Source: Arabidopsis thaliana (taxonomy: Eukaryota > Streptophyta > Magnoliopsida > Brassicales > Brassicaceae). Taken from it: a stretch of 64,000 bases of DNA. A model generated the notes under the pieces. It ran no database searches. It was not told the DNA's origin and saw only the letters and a list, made by a program, of their open reading frames with translations. This document shows positions 20,482 to 30,224 of the stretch, piece after piece (the first letter of the stretch is position 1; every line of letters starts with the position of its first letter). Location: contig NC_003076.8 of the NCBI RefSeq assembly GCF_000001735.4, forward strand, positions 3,348,001 to 3,412,000, given 5' to 3'. A program made the translations under genes and the position numbers.

Positions 20482-22552
20482 GATTGACGATTATATTATA
20501 CTGTAACTGGTGGAAAGTGTAATGGATTAGTTAATTTTGTAGATAAAAAGGATTTAGATTAGATTAATCAAATTATTGATATTGACAATGTCGAGAAAGG
20601 TGTAATAACAAACGTATCGTCCTTTTTGGCGTAAATCAAGAGACTCCCTATGTATCGTTCTTCGCATGATTATTATACTCCTATAAACTAAATACTAAAC
20701 ATGTATATTCTTTGTTTAGCATCAGAATTCATAAAAACAAAGACGATATTATTTCACTTAAATACAAATTTCTTGGCTATAACTTATTCACCCAAGTTTC
20801 TCATATATATATATATATGATAAATAAAAACCTAAACAACAGTTTTTTAAAATAAAGCAAAAGATAAATTTTGCAAATAGATCAAACGTGGAATCCTTGG
20901 GTAGGGAATTCCCAAAGAGGCAAAGACTTAGAACAACACGTTTGAAACTCTTATGAGGTTTTTATTAGCAAATAAAGAACTCTTATGACTTATGAGGTTC
21001 ATATACAAAGCTTGCACTTTATAAGTTGTTTTATGTCTTTTAAAGCGTGGATACATCGACCACCATTTCTCCACTTTAACATTTGTTTTCATTTCTTTTA
21101 TTGGGAACTTTTTTTCATTTTCATGTATAATCCCTGTGTCTTTTTTCTTTTCAAATAAGCAATCATATCACAAGTAGTTGATTATCTTCGAAATATATAT
21201 GAATTCAGCAAATTGTTTCGTGAACCTTAGCTTCAATCAAAATATGTATCATTTAACTTTTTCTTGTTGGGGGAAAAATGATCATTTTCTGACTTGGTCG
21301 GAGTTTCTGATTTTCGGATACGACCCAATATTTGATCAACACAAAATACGTATGCATGTCAGGAATGCTATGCTAGGTCCAAAAATTAACCGAAAAAAAA
21401 ACTTTTGAAGTTTTTAGTGTTCTAGAGGTCCTTTAATTCGAGACTCTCCCCGTTAGAGATTCCTACTAGGCTGCTAGTGTTTTAAGACATTATTATGCTC
21501 TATGTAAGCAACCTACATTACGGGATGAACAATATAGAGAGATGATTGCTTGGCGGATCAGGAGGAATCATGACGGTAAAAGCAAAGATGATAGAATAAC
21601 TACTGAATTCTCCACCCAAGACTCTCTTGCTAGAGCCATCAGTTTTACAAATGGTATGAACGTTTGGTTTAGAACCCTATATATATTTGAGTATAGCCAC
21701 ATATCGATGCATCACTCGATTTGGATTTCCCATCTTTGACTTTTTTTATGTTTTAAATTCCAATAGCCAGTTGTTTTATACATACACTTTTTTATGACAT
21801 CTAATATATCATCTTATTGTTAATAATCAACAAACAAATAAATAAATGAAATCGTTACTTCTCTTTTTAGGCAACAAATCACAGAGTAGTCTTTCAATTT
21901 AATGTGTGGATTGGTAAAAGCTAAAAACAATTGAATTGTTATTTAATTCAAAACTAAATTAGGAAGAATATATTTTTCCATTGAATGTAAAGCATTAAAA
22001 AAATACAATTAGTTATTATTTATATAAGGAAATAAAAATAATGATAAATAAATTTAGACATGTATATCTATGTAATAGAAATTACGTGGTAAGACATATA
22101 CTTTAATACAAAGATAGACTAGCTCAAACAAAAGTCTACGGTTTTCCAAAACGATTTACTTATAAATTTGGGTATTATTTTGTTTAGGAACAAATAAATA
22201 AATCGAGGATCCATGGTCTCCACCACCACCACCACACCTAAGAGATGCGAGATTTAAGCTCCATTTACAAAAACTGAGTTCCAAAAATAAATTAGCAAAC
22301 CCTAATTTTCAACCACAAATCTTTGGAGCTTACGTTCCTTGATATACACGCCTCTTCTCCTTGGTTCAATAGCAAAATCCAAAATTATTCCATCTAGTTC
22401 CTTTGATCTCAAGGTATTCTTCTTCTTCTCATATTCTTAACTCTTTAAGGCTGGCTACTCTTATTTGATATCCTTCTGAAATATTGCAATTTCCTTTTTT
22501 CTAATTGTGCGTTGTTAGGTAGCGTCTCAGGTCGTTATTTGATTTCTTAATA
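19264..22552. other. Leader/promoter of JUL1 and gene-free spacer before the CaM-binding-protein-like gene
   Basis: About 19.3-20.3 kb is the JUL1 5' leader and promoter on the minus strand. The rest is AT-rich with a TA microsatellite at 20447-20479. ORFs at 21178-21408 and 21542-21739 show no family features. The stretch 22380-22550 looks like the leader of the next gene, with a probable leader intron whose acceptor is near 22518. Confidence 0.5.
20447..20479. repeat. (TA)n microsatellite
   Basis: An uninterrupted TA dinucleotide run of about 33 nt in non-coding DNA upstream of JUL1. Confidence 0.9.
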
Positions 22553-23776
22553 ATGGCAACGACGTCTAGTACAACGAAAACGAAACGGGACAACAAAAAC
22601 CTAACCAGATCAAAATCACTCGGCAGAAAGCCAAAGCCGGTCTCATCATCAGAGCCTGAAGCGAACGCAGATGGATCTGATCGGAAAACAATTGGGAAGC
22701 CTTTGCCTAATTATCTGAAACCTACAATCAGCTCGAGACCGGACCCGGTCAAGTTCTTGAGAAAGAACAACGCCGTCGAAGAAAATCAGAAGCTTCTTCG
22801 TAGACGATCCTTTGATCATCCTCCTTCGTCTTTGACTTCTCCATCAACTTCATCAGCCCATAGATCTCTCAATACCTCTCCTGCCCACCCACACCTGCGA
22901 GACAAACCCGCGGTTCCAAGGGAGAAGCCTGTCACTGGTCTGCGTTCTACATCTTTCCATGGAAGCAGCAGGGGAGGTCTCAGAGGAAGCAGTACGGTGA
23001 AATCACCTCCTGTGGCTTCAAGAGGATCTTCAGGGGTAAAGAAGAGCGGTCTAAGCGGTAACAGTTCTTCCAAGAGCAAAAAGGAAGGTTCTGGGAATGT
23101 TCCCAAGAAGTCTTCGGGTAAAGAGATTTCCCCGGATTCTTCTCCTCTTGCGTCTGCTCACGAAGACGAAGAAGAGATTGTCAAGGTTGAGACCGATGTA
23201 CACATTTCTGACCACGGAGAGGAACCGAAAGAGGAAGATAAAGATCAGTTTGCACAACCGGATGAATCCGGTGAAGAGAAGGAGACCAGTCCAGTGGCTG
23301 CCTCCACAGAAGAACAAAAAGGAGAACTGATCGATGAGGATAAAAGCACAGAGCAAATAGAGGAGCCGAAAGAACCAGAGAACATCGAAGAAAACAACAG
23401 TGAAGAAGAGGAAGAAGTCAAAAAGAAATCTGATGATGAGGAAAATAGCGAGACAGTTGCTACTACTACAGATATGAATGAAGCTGTGAATGTCGAAGAA
23501 AGTAAGGAAGAGGAAAAGGAAGAAGCAGAAGTTAAAGAAGAGGAGGGCGAAAGCAGCGCCGCGAAAGAAGAAACAACCGAAACAATGGCTCAAGTAGAAG
23601 AATTACCAGAGGAAGGAACAAAGAATGAAGTGGTGCAAGGGAAGAAGGAATCTCCAACAGCCTACAACGATGTAATAGCAAGTAAGATGCAAGAGAACTC
23701 GAAGAAGAACAAGGTCTTGGCTCTTGCTGGAGCCTTTCAAACCGTTATTGACTATGAAACTGCTGCATCTAAGTGA
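22553..23776 (+). CDS. Plant calmodulin-binding-protein-like acidic protein
   Basis: One open exon encodes 407 aa. The first half is basic and Ser/Pro-rich (e.g. SRPDPVKFLRKNN, HRSLNTSPAHPHL). The second half, from about residue 190, is extremely Glu-rich low-complexity sequence. The last ~25 residues (SKKNKVLALAGAFQTVIDYE) match the end of the plant calmodulin-binding domain, where a basic amphipathic helix binds Ca2+/calmodulin. It is shorter than typical members of that family, which have a longer domain. The protein is likely disordered. Its 3' part and flank were duplicated to about 26.07-26.44 kb, where they form the tail of a chimeric gene. I recall At5g10660, annotated as calmodulin-binding protein-related. 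Confidence 0.85.
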   Translation: MATTSSTTKTKRDNKNLTRSKSLGRKPKPVSSSEPEANADGSDRKTIGKPLPNYLKPTISSRPDPVKFLRKNNAVEENQKLLRRRSFDHPPSSLTSPSTSSAHRSLNTSPAHPHLRDKPAVPREKPVTGLRSTSFHGSSRGGLRGSSTVKSPPVASRGSSGVKKSGLSGNSSSKSKKEGSGNVPKKSSGKEISPDSSPLASAHEDEEEIVKVETDVHISDHGEEPKEEDKDQFAQPDESGEEKETSPVAASTEEQKGELIDEDKSTEQIEEPKEPENIEENNSEEEEEVKKKSDDEENSETVATTTDMNEAVNVEESKEEEKEEAEVKEEEGESSAAKEETTETMAQVEELPEEGTKNEVVQGKKESPTAYNDVIASKMQENSKKNKVLALAGAFQTVIDYETAASK

Positions 23777-24000
23777 TATACATCTGCAGTATATCACATG
23801 CAGACATTTGCAACTGTGTCTTAATTATTAGTTTCCTATGTCAGTGCTTTTCTTGTTTCTTGTTAATTTTCTTTCTATAATTCAGCATAGCATAAGTGTT
23901 GGACAAGTGATATGGTTTTGCCTGTGAACATGAACTAGTCATCTGCTTTTTTTTCTTCACTGAAAGAGATTTCTATATGCAAAAACGTGACATTCTACGA

Positions 24001-24138
24001 AAGAAGTAACTCATATAAGAAGCGATGAATCTATCAGTTCATCTATATTTATTCTATGTCAACTACTGATGAAGCGGAACAATTGTCTAACTCACACTGT
24101 TACAATCCTCCCGATGCCCGATGCCCGATGCCCGATGC
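24001..24138 (-). pseudogene. Remnant of the 3' part of the PPR/CBS gene
   Basis: This stretch matches 26699-26787 inside the intact PPR/CBS gene (shared atcagttcatctat, gaagcggaacaat and caatcctcccgatgc). It encodes the HREDCN end of the CBS exon on the minus strand. The left part (ataagaagcgat) matches the flank beyond that gene's stop at about 26415. The last exon, about 270 bp, is missing between them. The remnant ends in a GATGCCC repeat and a GA microsatellite. It is the counterpart of the duplicated block at 26.07-26.79 kb. Confidence 0.75.
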
Positions 24139-24143
24139 AAACG

Positions 24144-24196
<53 letters not shown>
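24110..24196. repeat. (GATGCCC)n minisatellite followed by (GA)n microsatellite
   Basis: About four copies of a GATGCCC unit at 24110-24138 are followed by an uninterrupted GA run at 24146-24196. On the minus strand the GA run reads as Ser-Leu repeats, which extends neighbouring ORFs by chance. Confidence 0.9.
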
Positions 24197-24200
<4 letters not shown>

Positions 24201-24800
24201 TGGTTCTCGAAGAGAATCTTCAAGTTGCTGGTGTACGTCAAAACCATTTCCATGGTGTACGCTCGTTTTATCTAGAACACCTCCTCTCTGGGGTTGCAAC
24301 TCATGCACAGTGTTATCACCTTGTAGCAGTGGGAAGCCTTTGTTGTAAGGCGGAACAGCAATTTCAAGAGGATCTAGGAACTCAAGCTTATCGTCTACTT
24401 TTCTCTTAAAGGTGACAAAAAGATTCACAGAACTGTCAGACTTTAGAAGAGACTTGAACATTCTGAAAGACCAATCATCCTTGATTTCCGTCGGAGGTGT
24501 TTCCTGACCGTTGAGCCTCACCAAAACGTCGTCAGCCCAGAACGACATCTCAACAAAGACGTCGTGACCAACCATGGAGAATCTTCGCCGGAGAACTTGT
24601 TCAAGTGATTTGAAAGTCTGAATTTTTTCGCAGTTAATAGCCTTTCCTGGCCTAGTTTTATCAACCTTGAAATCCCACCAACCATTGGAGTAGCAAATCC
24701 ACCGGCCGACCATGGAGACGCAGGATTCATCGTCCCCTGAAAAAACGAAAACAGAGTCATCGTCTCCATCGTTATTTGTTGGTCGTACACTCAATTTCAT
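24197..24800 (-). pseudogene. Fragment resembling the N-terminal domain of plant MULE (MuDR-like) transposases
   Basis: From the ATG at 24800 the minus strand is open for about 200 codons of normal-looking protein before it runs into the Ser-Leu microsatellite. The block GRWICYSNGWWDFKVDKTRP, followed by TFKSLEQVLRRRF, has the shape of the N-terminal domain that precedes the transposase core in many plant MULE proteins (short beta-rich module, W..D.V.DK). No transposase catalytic domain, zinc finger or SWIM motif follows, so this is a fragment at best. A tiny upstream exon (ATGGAAG then gtatgag, near 24835) could give a start. It might be a domesticated or stand-alone domain gene. Family assignment is by eye only. 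Confidence 0.45.
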
Positions 24801-25187
24801 AAACTGTAAAGCTTCTTATGATAACTCATACCTTCCATCTCGACAGATTTTGACAATGTGTGTATGATTTTTGAAGTGACGAGGGTTTATCTTCTTTTGA
24901 CAATGACGACTTCAGAGAAGATGTCGACGACGAGAGAAGTTTATGTTCAACGAGGGTTTAGGAGATAAGTTTATGTTGAATTTTGAATGATATTGGGCTG
25001 GTTTGAATTTGGCCCATTAGTTTTCATCAAAACACAAGAGGGGTAAAACGGTCTTTGACTATTAGCTGTATTAGAGGAGGGCTGTATTAGAGAGGACAGA
25101 AGAAACTACCCTATCAACCTATTTTTAAAAAAACTGTCTACTTCTCAAATTATTTCCCTAAAAACTGCCTAGTTCTCAACTTATCTC
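24801..25187. other. Spacer left of the AHK5-derived leader
   Basis: Non-coding, with two GGCCCA-like boxes (about 24992-25020) and AT-rich DNA. Similarity to the AHK5 leader begins only at about 25188. Confidence 0.5.
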
Positions 25188-25583
25188 ATGAATATAATAC
25201 TTCTCAGTCTCATGAGCAAGCACATGTCCTCTCTCTCTCTTTCACAAGTTTTTCTCTACTCATTTGAAGTTTATTTACTCTATTCCGACGACCACGACTC
25301 CTCTTCATATCTACTCTTTCCGACTCTCTTCTTCTTCTTCTTCTTCTTTTTCCGGTGACTGGAGCAGGAGAAGGTAAAGCTTCTGCCTTTTGACTCTCAA
25401 GATTACAAATTTGTTTATTTTTCTTGATGCATGATTTTCGTTTATAATCTCTGTGTTTAAAAATGTCAGATACAGATTCTTTATTCTATCCAGATTCTGG
25501 CAGCTAAAGGAAAAGTTGTTTGAAATTTCAGAGTAGTTTGGTCCATTGTGTTGTTGTTGTTGTATGAAAAGAAGCTTTGATAA
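25188..25583 (+). promoter_or_regulatory. 5' leader copied from AHK5, including a shortened leader intron
   Basis: From 25188 the sequence follows the AHK5 leader beginning at about 37900. Shared blocks include tctcatgagcaagcacatgt, the tcatttgaagtttatttact block, and gagaaggtaaagcttctg at the intron donor. By comparison, the leader intron here is about 25374-25475, against about 38170-38726 in AHK5. The AHK5 TATA box at 37659-37666 lies outside the copied part, so the core promoter here must be something else. Confidence 0.75.
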
Positions 25584-26309
25584 ATGGAGACTAATCAGAT
25601 TGAGGAAATGGATGTCGAAGTCTTGTCTTCGATGTGGCCCGAAAATGTTGGACCTGAAGCTGACAAACAGTTCAACGTCGAGAAACCTGCTATAGATTTA
25701 GACATGTTGAAAGAAGTCACAATCGAAGAGAAACCGACCATTGCAGATTTGACACGGTTACCAGAACTATTGAGTTTGACTCAGCAAGGCTCCTCTCAAC
25801 TAACCAACCTCGTGAAACAATGGGAGTATATGCAAAACAACGCGGTTCGGCTATTAAGAGAAGAGCTTAAGAATCTCGATAGACAGAGAGAAGAAGCTGA
25901 GGCAAAAGAGTTGAAGATCATTGAGGAGTATAACTTTGAGAGCCACCAGCCTGAGTATGTTTCGGTTTTGGATGAGACGAGTGATTTGTTCCGCGGGTTT
26001 AGGCAGAAGAGACGAGAAGTGTTGGTCGATAGCAAGAAGATTGAGATCTATGAGGAGTTTGATAGCAAGAAAGTTGATGATGAGGAAAATAGCGAGACAG
26101 TTGCTACTACTACGGATATGAATGAAGCTGTGAATTTCGAAAAAAGTAAACAAGAGGAACAGGAAGAAGCAGAAGTTAAAGAGGAAGAGAGCGAAAGCAG
26201 CAGAGTGAAAGAAGAAACAGCCGAAACAAAGGCTCAAATAGAAGAATTACCAGAGGAAGGAACAAAGAAGGAAGGGGTGCAAGGGAAGAAGGAATCTCCA
26301 ACAGCATAG
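25584..26309 (+). CDS. Chimeric gene: AHK5 N-terminal region fused to acidic tail of the CaM-binding-protein-like gene
   Basis: An intact 241-aa frame. Residues 1-160 ([20 protein letters not shown] to [10 protein letters not shown]) align end to end with the N-terminus of AHK5, with roughly 25-30 substitutions and one single-residue indel. This covers the predicted coiled-coil ([20 protein letters not shown]). Residues from about 164 (DDEENSETVATTTDMNEAV to KKESPTA) align with the Glu-rich part of the gene at 22553-23776. A local deletion then creates a TAG, and the calmodulin-binding end is absent. There is no kinase, PAS or receiver domain. If expressed, it could bind partners of the AHK5 N-terminus or AHK5 itself; this is inference. 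I recall At5g10680, annotated as calmodulin-binding-like, which would miss its AHK5 half. Confidence 0.85.
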   Translation: METNQIEEMDVEVLSSMWPENVGPEADKQFNVEKPAIDLDMLKEVTIEEKPTIADLTRLPELLSLTQQGSSQLTNLVKQWEYMQNNAVRLLREELKNLDRQREEAEAKELKIIEEYNFESHQPEYVSVLDETSDLFRGFRQKRREVLVDSKKIEIYEEFDSKKVDDEENSETVATTTDMNEAVNFEKSKQEEQEEAEVKEEESESSRVKEETAETKAQIEELPEEGTKKEGVQGKKESPTA

Positions 26310-26442
26310 GCTGCAAGAGAACTCGAAGAAGAACAAGGTTAGGGAACAAGGTTTTGTTTCTTGTTCATTTTCTTTCTGACAAAAGTGAATATATTGAAAG
26401 AACTAAATCATATAAGAAGCGATAAAATATTACTTACATTCA
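26310..26442. other. Short spacer derived from the 3' flank of the CaM-binding-protein-like gene
   Basis: Shares gaactcgaagaagaacaagg, ttgtttcttgtt and catataagaagcgat with 23696-24025. The codons for the calmodulin-binding end are deleted. Confidence 0.6.
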
Positions 26443-29332
26443 CTAAAGCAGCTTTTGTTCTGATTCAAATAGCCGATACAATTGTGCTCTTGTAAAAGCT
26501 CCTACTGCCTTTGAGCTATAACCGCTCCCACTAAAATTCCCGCAGTGAACAACTATAACCATCTTAAGCTTCTTTTCCAAAACTAGATCTACCACACGAC
26601 CAATCGATGTTGTTGTACTCACACATGTGGGCGGGCTTCTCATCATTGAGACCAATGGCGCATCAAGCTACAAGAAAATAATTAAATGCACAAATATATC
26701 AGTTCATCTATCTTTTTTTGTGTCAACAAGTGCTGAAGCGGAACAATATTTTGTTTTAACTCACGTTATTGCAATCCTCCCGATGCAAAAGGCCTATGCA
26801 GCTTCCCCTGTCGTCTACAATTGGTACAACTTGCTCCTTGAAAAACCGCATGGCCACATTCTTCAACTGCAGAGTGCCTAGCAGTGGCCGAGTGGCTTCA
26901 AATCGAATCATAATGCTTTCTATTGGTTCACTTGGTATCACCTGTGTCAATAGATTGCTGTTAATTACCAAACTTACATCTCAGTATTAGATTGAAAAAT
27001 TGAGGCAAGTACAGCAAACCACCAAACCTCACATTCTGAGATCATTTGCCTGAATAGAGAGTGTGGGCAATAGATATCTATACCTTACTAAGTAGATGTG
27101 GACGCAATATAGACTTGGAAAACCCCAACAATGTTTCTAGGCGGACAGCAGCCTGCGGTTGAACAAAAACCACCCAACTAAGGTTTCACCGGACATAACC
27201 GCTTAGTAAATACATGTTTACCAAAACAAAAATCTCATGTCTGCAAATAACTTTTCACATCATACCATGCCTCCACTAGTCGTCCAAGGTATTGTCTTCC
27301 ACCTTCTCACGATACTTAAAAGAATCCCTAGGGCCTCATCGAGCTGAAAAATAATCCATAAAATTAGTTAAGAGGACCCATAATCATTACCAGACTAGTA
27401 TCACCAGAAAATGATAGACACCACATAAAGGATAAAACAAATAGAAGGCCCAAATCCAGAGAGTTTATCTAATTCGTTAGTACCTGGCCATCATTGAGAG
27501 CTGCTTCCATCAGGAGATTATCAGCTTCTTGTTGAACCGCCTTGGAGATTGATCCTGAAGAATCCGGCCATAAGCGAAGATACAGATTTCTAACCATTCC
27601 ATAATCCCCTTGGACAGCAAACGCACGCATCATAGACAGGTACAAGTGAGGCTTTGGTCGCAAGACTTCATTAGCTCCACTTCTCTTCAATATCTCACCA
27701 AATACACAAAGGGCCCCTGTGAACATATTCAATAAAGACCCTAAGAAGTTACTTCAAGAGCATCTATGTCCGGATGCTGAAAGCAGCAATAATCAGAAAT
27801 AAATTCATAGTATCATACCGCTTGTTGAACCACACTTCAGCATGGCATCAACTACTGCTGTAAATGCAGTTCGGTCAATGAACACGTTCTCACACAATTT
27901 CATTTCCAAAAAAATTTCCTGCAGTGATAACAGATCCGTTGCATCCCCAAACCCCTAAGAAGTAGAATTATCATAAGAGGCAGAAATTGATAACGTTTAA
28001 AGCAGAAACTAAAAAGAGTACTAGGCCATCTTCCTACATAATGATCAGATATGTAATGAGATATTGCTGGCTCACCTTCACCAAAGTGGTGTAGGTTACA
28101 ACATCTGGCTGAAGAAAATCGTCGTAATATTCCTCTGCTTTCTCCTGAATTATATTCAAAACCAAGACATTATAATTAATATGAGCCAAGCTCTACCCCA
28201 GTACTACTCTGAGTAACACTTGGAGTATAAAACTGGCCTTTAAAATATACATGTGTGACCTTCATATCATTGAAAAACTTCATAGCCGCATCCAAGTCGC
28301 CACACTTAATGCAGGCATGGATCAAAGTATTGTAGGTCAACCTATCTGGCTCCAATCTAAGGCGTAACATTTCATCCAGCAAATTTATTGCAGCTTGCGG
28401 AGATTCTGAGTTGACATAGCCCTGAAATATATAACAAGACATATACCATGATGATGCTTCTCTGACCCTAAATCAAATGCAACTATGTGTAAAGAATTAC
28501 CTTCATCAGCAAGTTATAGATAAGAACTGACGGAGTACCATGATCTAGAAGCAAAATATCATATCGTGCAAGCAGACCATTGGCACGACGTAAATCTCCT
28601 GCACTAGATCAATATCAAGTGTTTTTGCATCAGCTTCAGGCCATTTCACTAACACCAAGATTACATAATCAAGATTAGCTGCAGCCTGTTGAGCACGAGA
28701 AACAGTTACAGCTTAAGAATCTTACCAGCATTGATAAGAGCGTCAAGCAGACCATAGATAAGAGATGATGACAATTTGGGAGTCCCAGCAGCAGTTCCAT
28801 ACTCTATAGTCTCCAGCATTTGGAACGCTTCATCAATCCTCCGAGCCTTACCCAATCCCTTAACCAATACAAACGATTCGACATCAAATTCAGGTTGACA
28901 CACGAAATCAAAATTCAAAATTAGAGGAAAGAACCAAAATTCAAAATTAGAGGAAAGAACCAAAATCACCTTCAAGATAGTAGCGTAACTAATAGAGTCG
29001 ACTCCAATTCCACCAGGTTCCGCCATCTCATGGAACATCCGAAGAGCCAAATCAATATTTCCACAGTGAACGCAAGCTTCGAGAACTGAGTTCATCACAA
29101 TTGTGTTGAGCCTCCCATACCGTTTCTTAGCGGCTTCTACCTCCTCCACGATCTGACCAAGCTGACGACGGCGCGTGAGGAGAACAATGCGAGAAGTGAG
29201 AGGCTTGAGATTGATTCGCCTGGAATAAGGAGTAGCTCTGCGAGGATAACACCGTCGTGTCGGAACAAAGGAGCACGACGGAAGAAGAGGGAGAGGAGTG
29301 ACAAGAGTAGAAATAGCTGAAATCCGATTCAT
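26443..29332 (-). CDS. PPR and CBS-domain protein
   Basis: Multi-exon gene on the minus strand. Exon 1 is 29332-28970 ([10 protein letters not shown]...), with an Arg/Ser-rich start that looks like an organelle transit peptide. It is followed by pentatricopeptide helices: [20 protein letters not shown], then [34 protein letters not shown] and [13 protein letters not shown]. The 3' exons carry a CBS-type module: [33 protein letters not shown], and the last exon 26655-26443 with [21 protein letters not shown] tracts bind RNA in plastids or mitochondria. CBS pairs bind adenosyl ligands and regulate partners, so RNA binding responsive to energy state is possible but inferred. I did not resolve every internal exon. 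I recall At5g10690. Confidence 0.85.
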
Positions 29333-29816
29333 CTTCAAGGAGACCAGAAGCTACCCATCCGCCATTGATGGGCTTCAAGCTTCACCTTGAGGCTTGAGCT
29401 AATCGAAATAGATAACGTTGGAGAGAATCTGAAATCACAGCAACAACAATCAGTCAAGTTATTCTTCACCTTGGCGGGTCGAACAAATGTTACACAGTGT
29501 GGAGATTTAACAAATTTGGGCCTTGAGCTTTGAACATTAAAGCCCAATATACTTATATTCAACGTTGACGTGAGTTTTGACTTTTCGTTCCCCTAATCCA
29601 AAATTGCTTCTAGATTAAGCTATATCTCTCCAGAACTAATTTTCGACACTGCAACTTTTTTGACGCGGAAACAAAATATGAAATATCCTAAATTCCATGG
29701 AGTCTCAATCTCATCCTTATAAATATCATCAAAACTACAACCCTTTTTAACGCGGAAACAAAAAACTAAGAACGGTTCCATTTGTTTTCATTGTCTAGAA
29801 GAGAAGAAGAAGAAGG
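29333..29816. promoter_or_regulatory. Divergent promoter between the PPR/CBS gene and the 67-aa protein gene
   Basis: A 484-bp interval between two head-to-head genes. GGGCCT and AAGCCCAA boxes at about 29518-29550 lie nearer the PPR/CBS gene, a pattern common for organelle-protein genes. A tataaatat at about 29717 suits the plus-strand gene. Confidence 0.5.
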
Positions 29817-30020
29817 ATGTGTTTGGTGTTCGTGTGTGATCAGGACGAGAGGGTGATCGGAAGGTACGCAGCTCCTGGAGCGTGTCCGTACTGCGGAGGA
29901 GCGGTTCAAGTGGTTGACGTAAATAGCCAGTGGAGATTCTGCTTCGTTCCTCTCTCTAATAAATCCAAACGTCGTCATCTCTGTTCCACTTGCGGCAAAC
30001 GACTCATCGTCCATGGCTGA
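29817..30020 (+). CDS. Small 67-aa protein with two CxxC pairs
   Basis: Intronless frame MCLVFVCDQDERVIGRYAAP with CPYCGG at about residues 23-28 and CSTCGK at about 56-61. The two CxxC pairs suggest a small zinc-ribbon fold. There is no signal peptide or membrane helix. I recall this as At5g10695, a member of a short plant-specific family of stress-responsive proteins sometimes mislabelled methionyl-tRNA synthetase. Nothing in the sequence supports a synthetase. Function is unknown. Confidence 0.75.
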   Translation: MCLVFVCDQDERVIGRYAAPGACPYCGGAVQVVDVNSQWRFCFVPLSNKSKRRHLCSTCGKRLIVHG

Positions 30021-30224
30021 AAACAAAACTCCCACCTCATACGAGATCATTTCTATATGTACATATATCCAAATCTCTGACTTGCTTTGTGTATCGTGTT
30101 TCTAAACGTTTGTAAGAAAAAGAAAAGAACATGTCTTCTCTTTTATGATTTCTCTGTATATGTATGAATCATGATTATGAAAATGAGAATTTTAAGAAAT
30201 TGGGATTTTGGAGAACAAGAATGA

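Noticed and set aside
23051-23593. 180-aa Phe/Leu-rich minus-strand ORF
   Set aside because: It is the complement of the Glu/Lys-rich repeats of the CaM-binding-protein-like gene.
24056-24409. Plus-strand ORFs with Arg-Glu repeats
   Set aside because: The repeats are the translated GA microsatellite; flanks match the PPR/CBS remnant and the MULE-like fragment in other frames.
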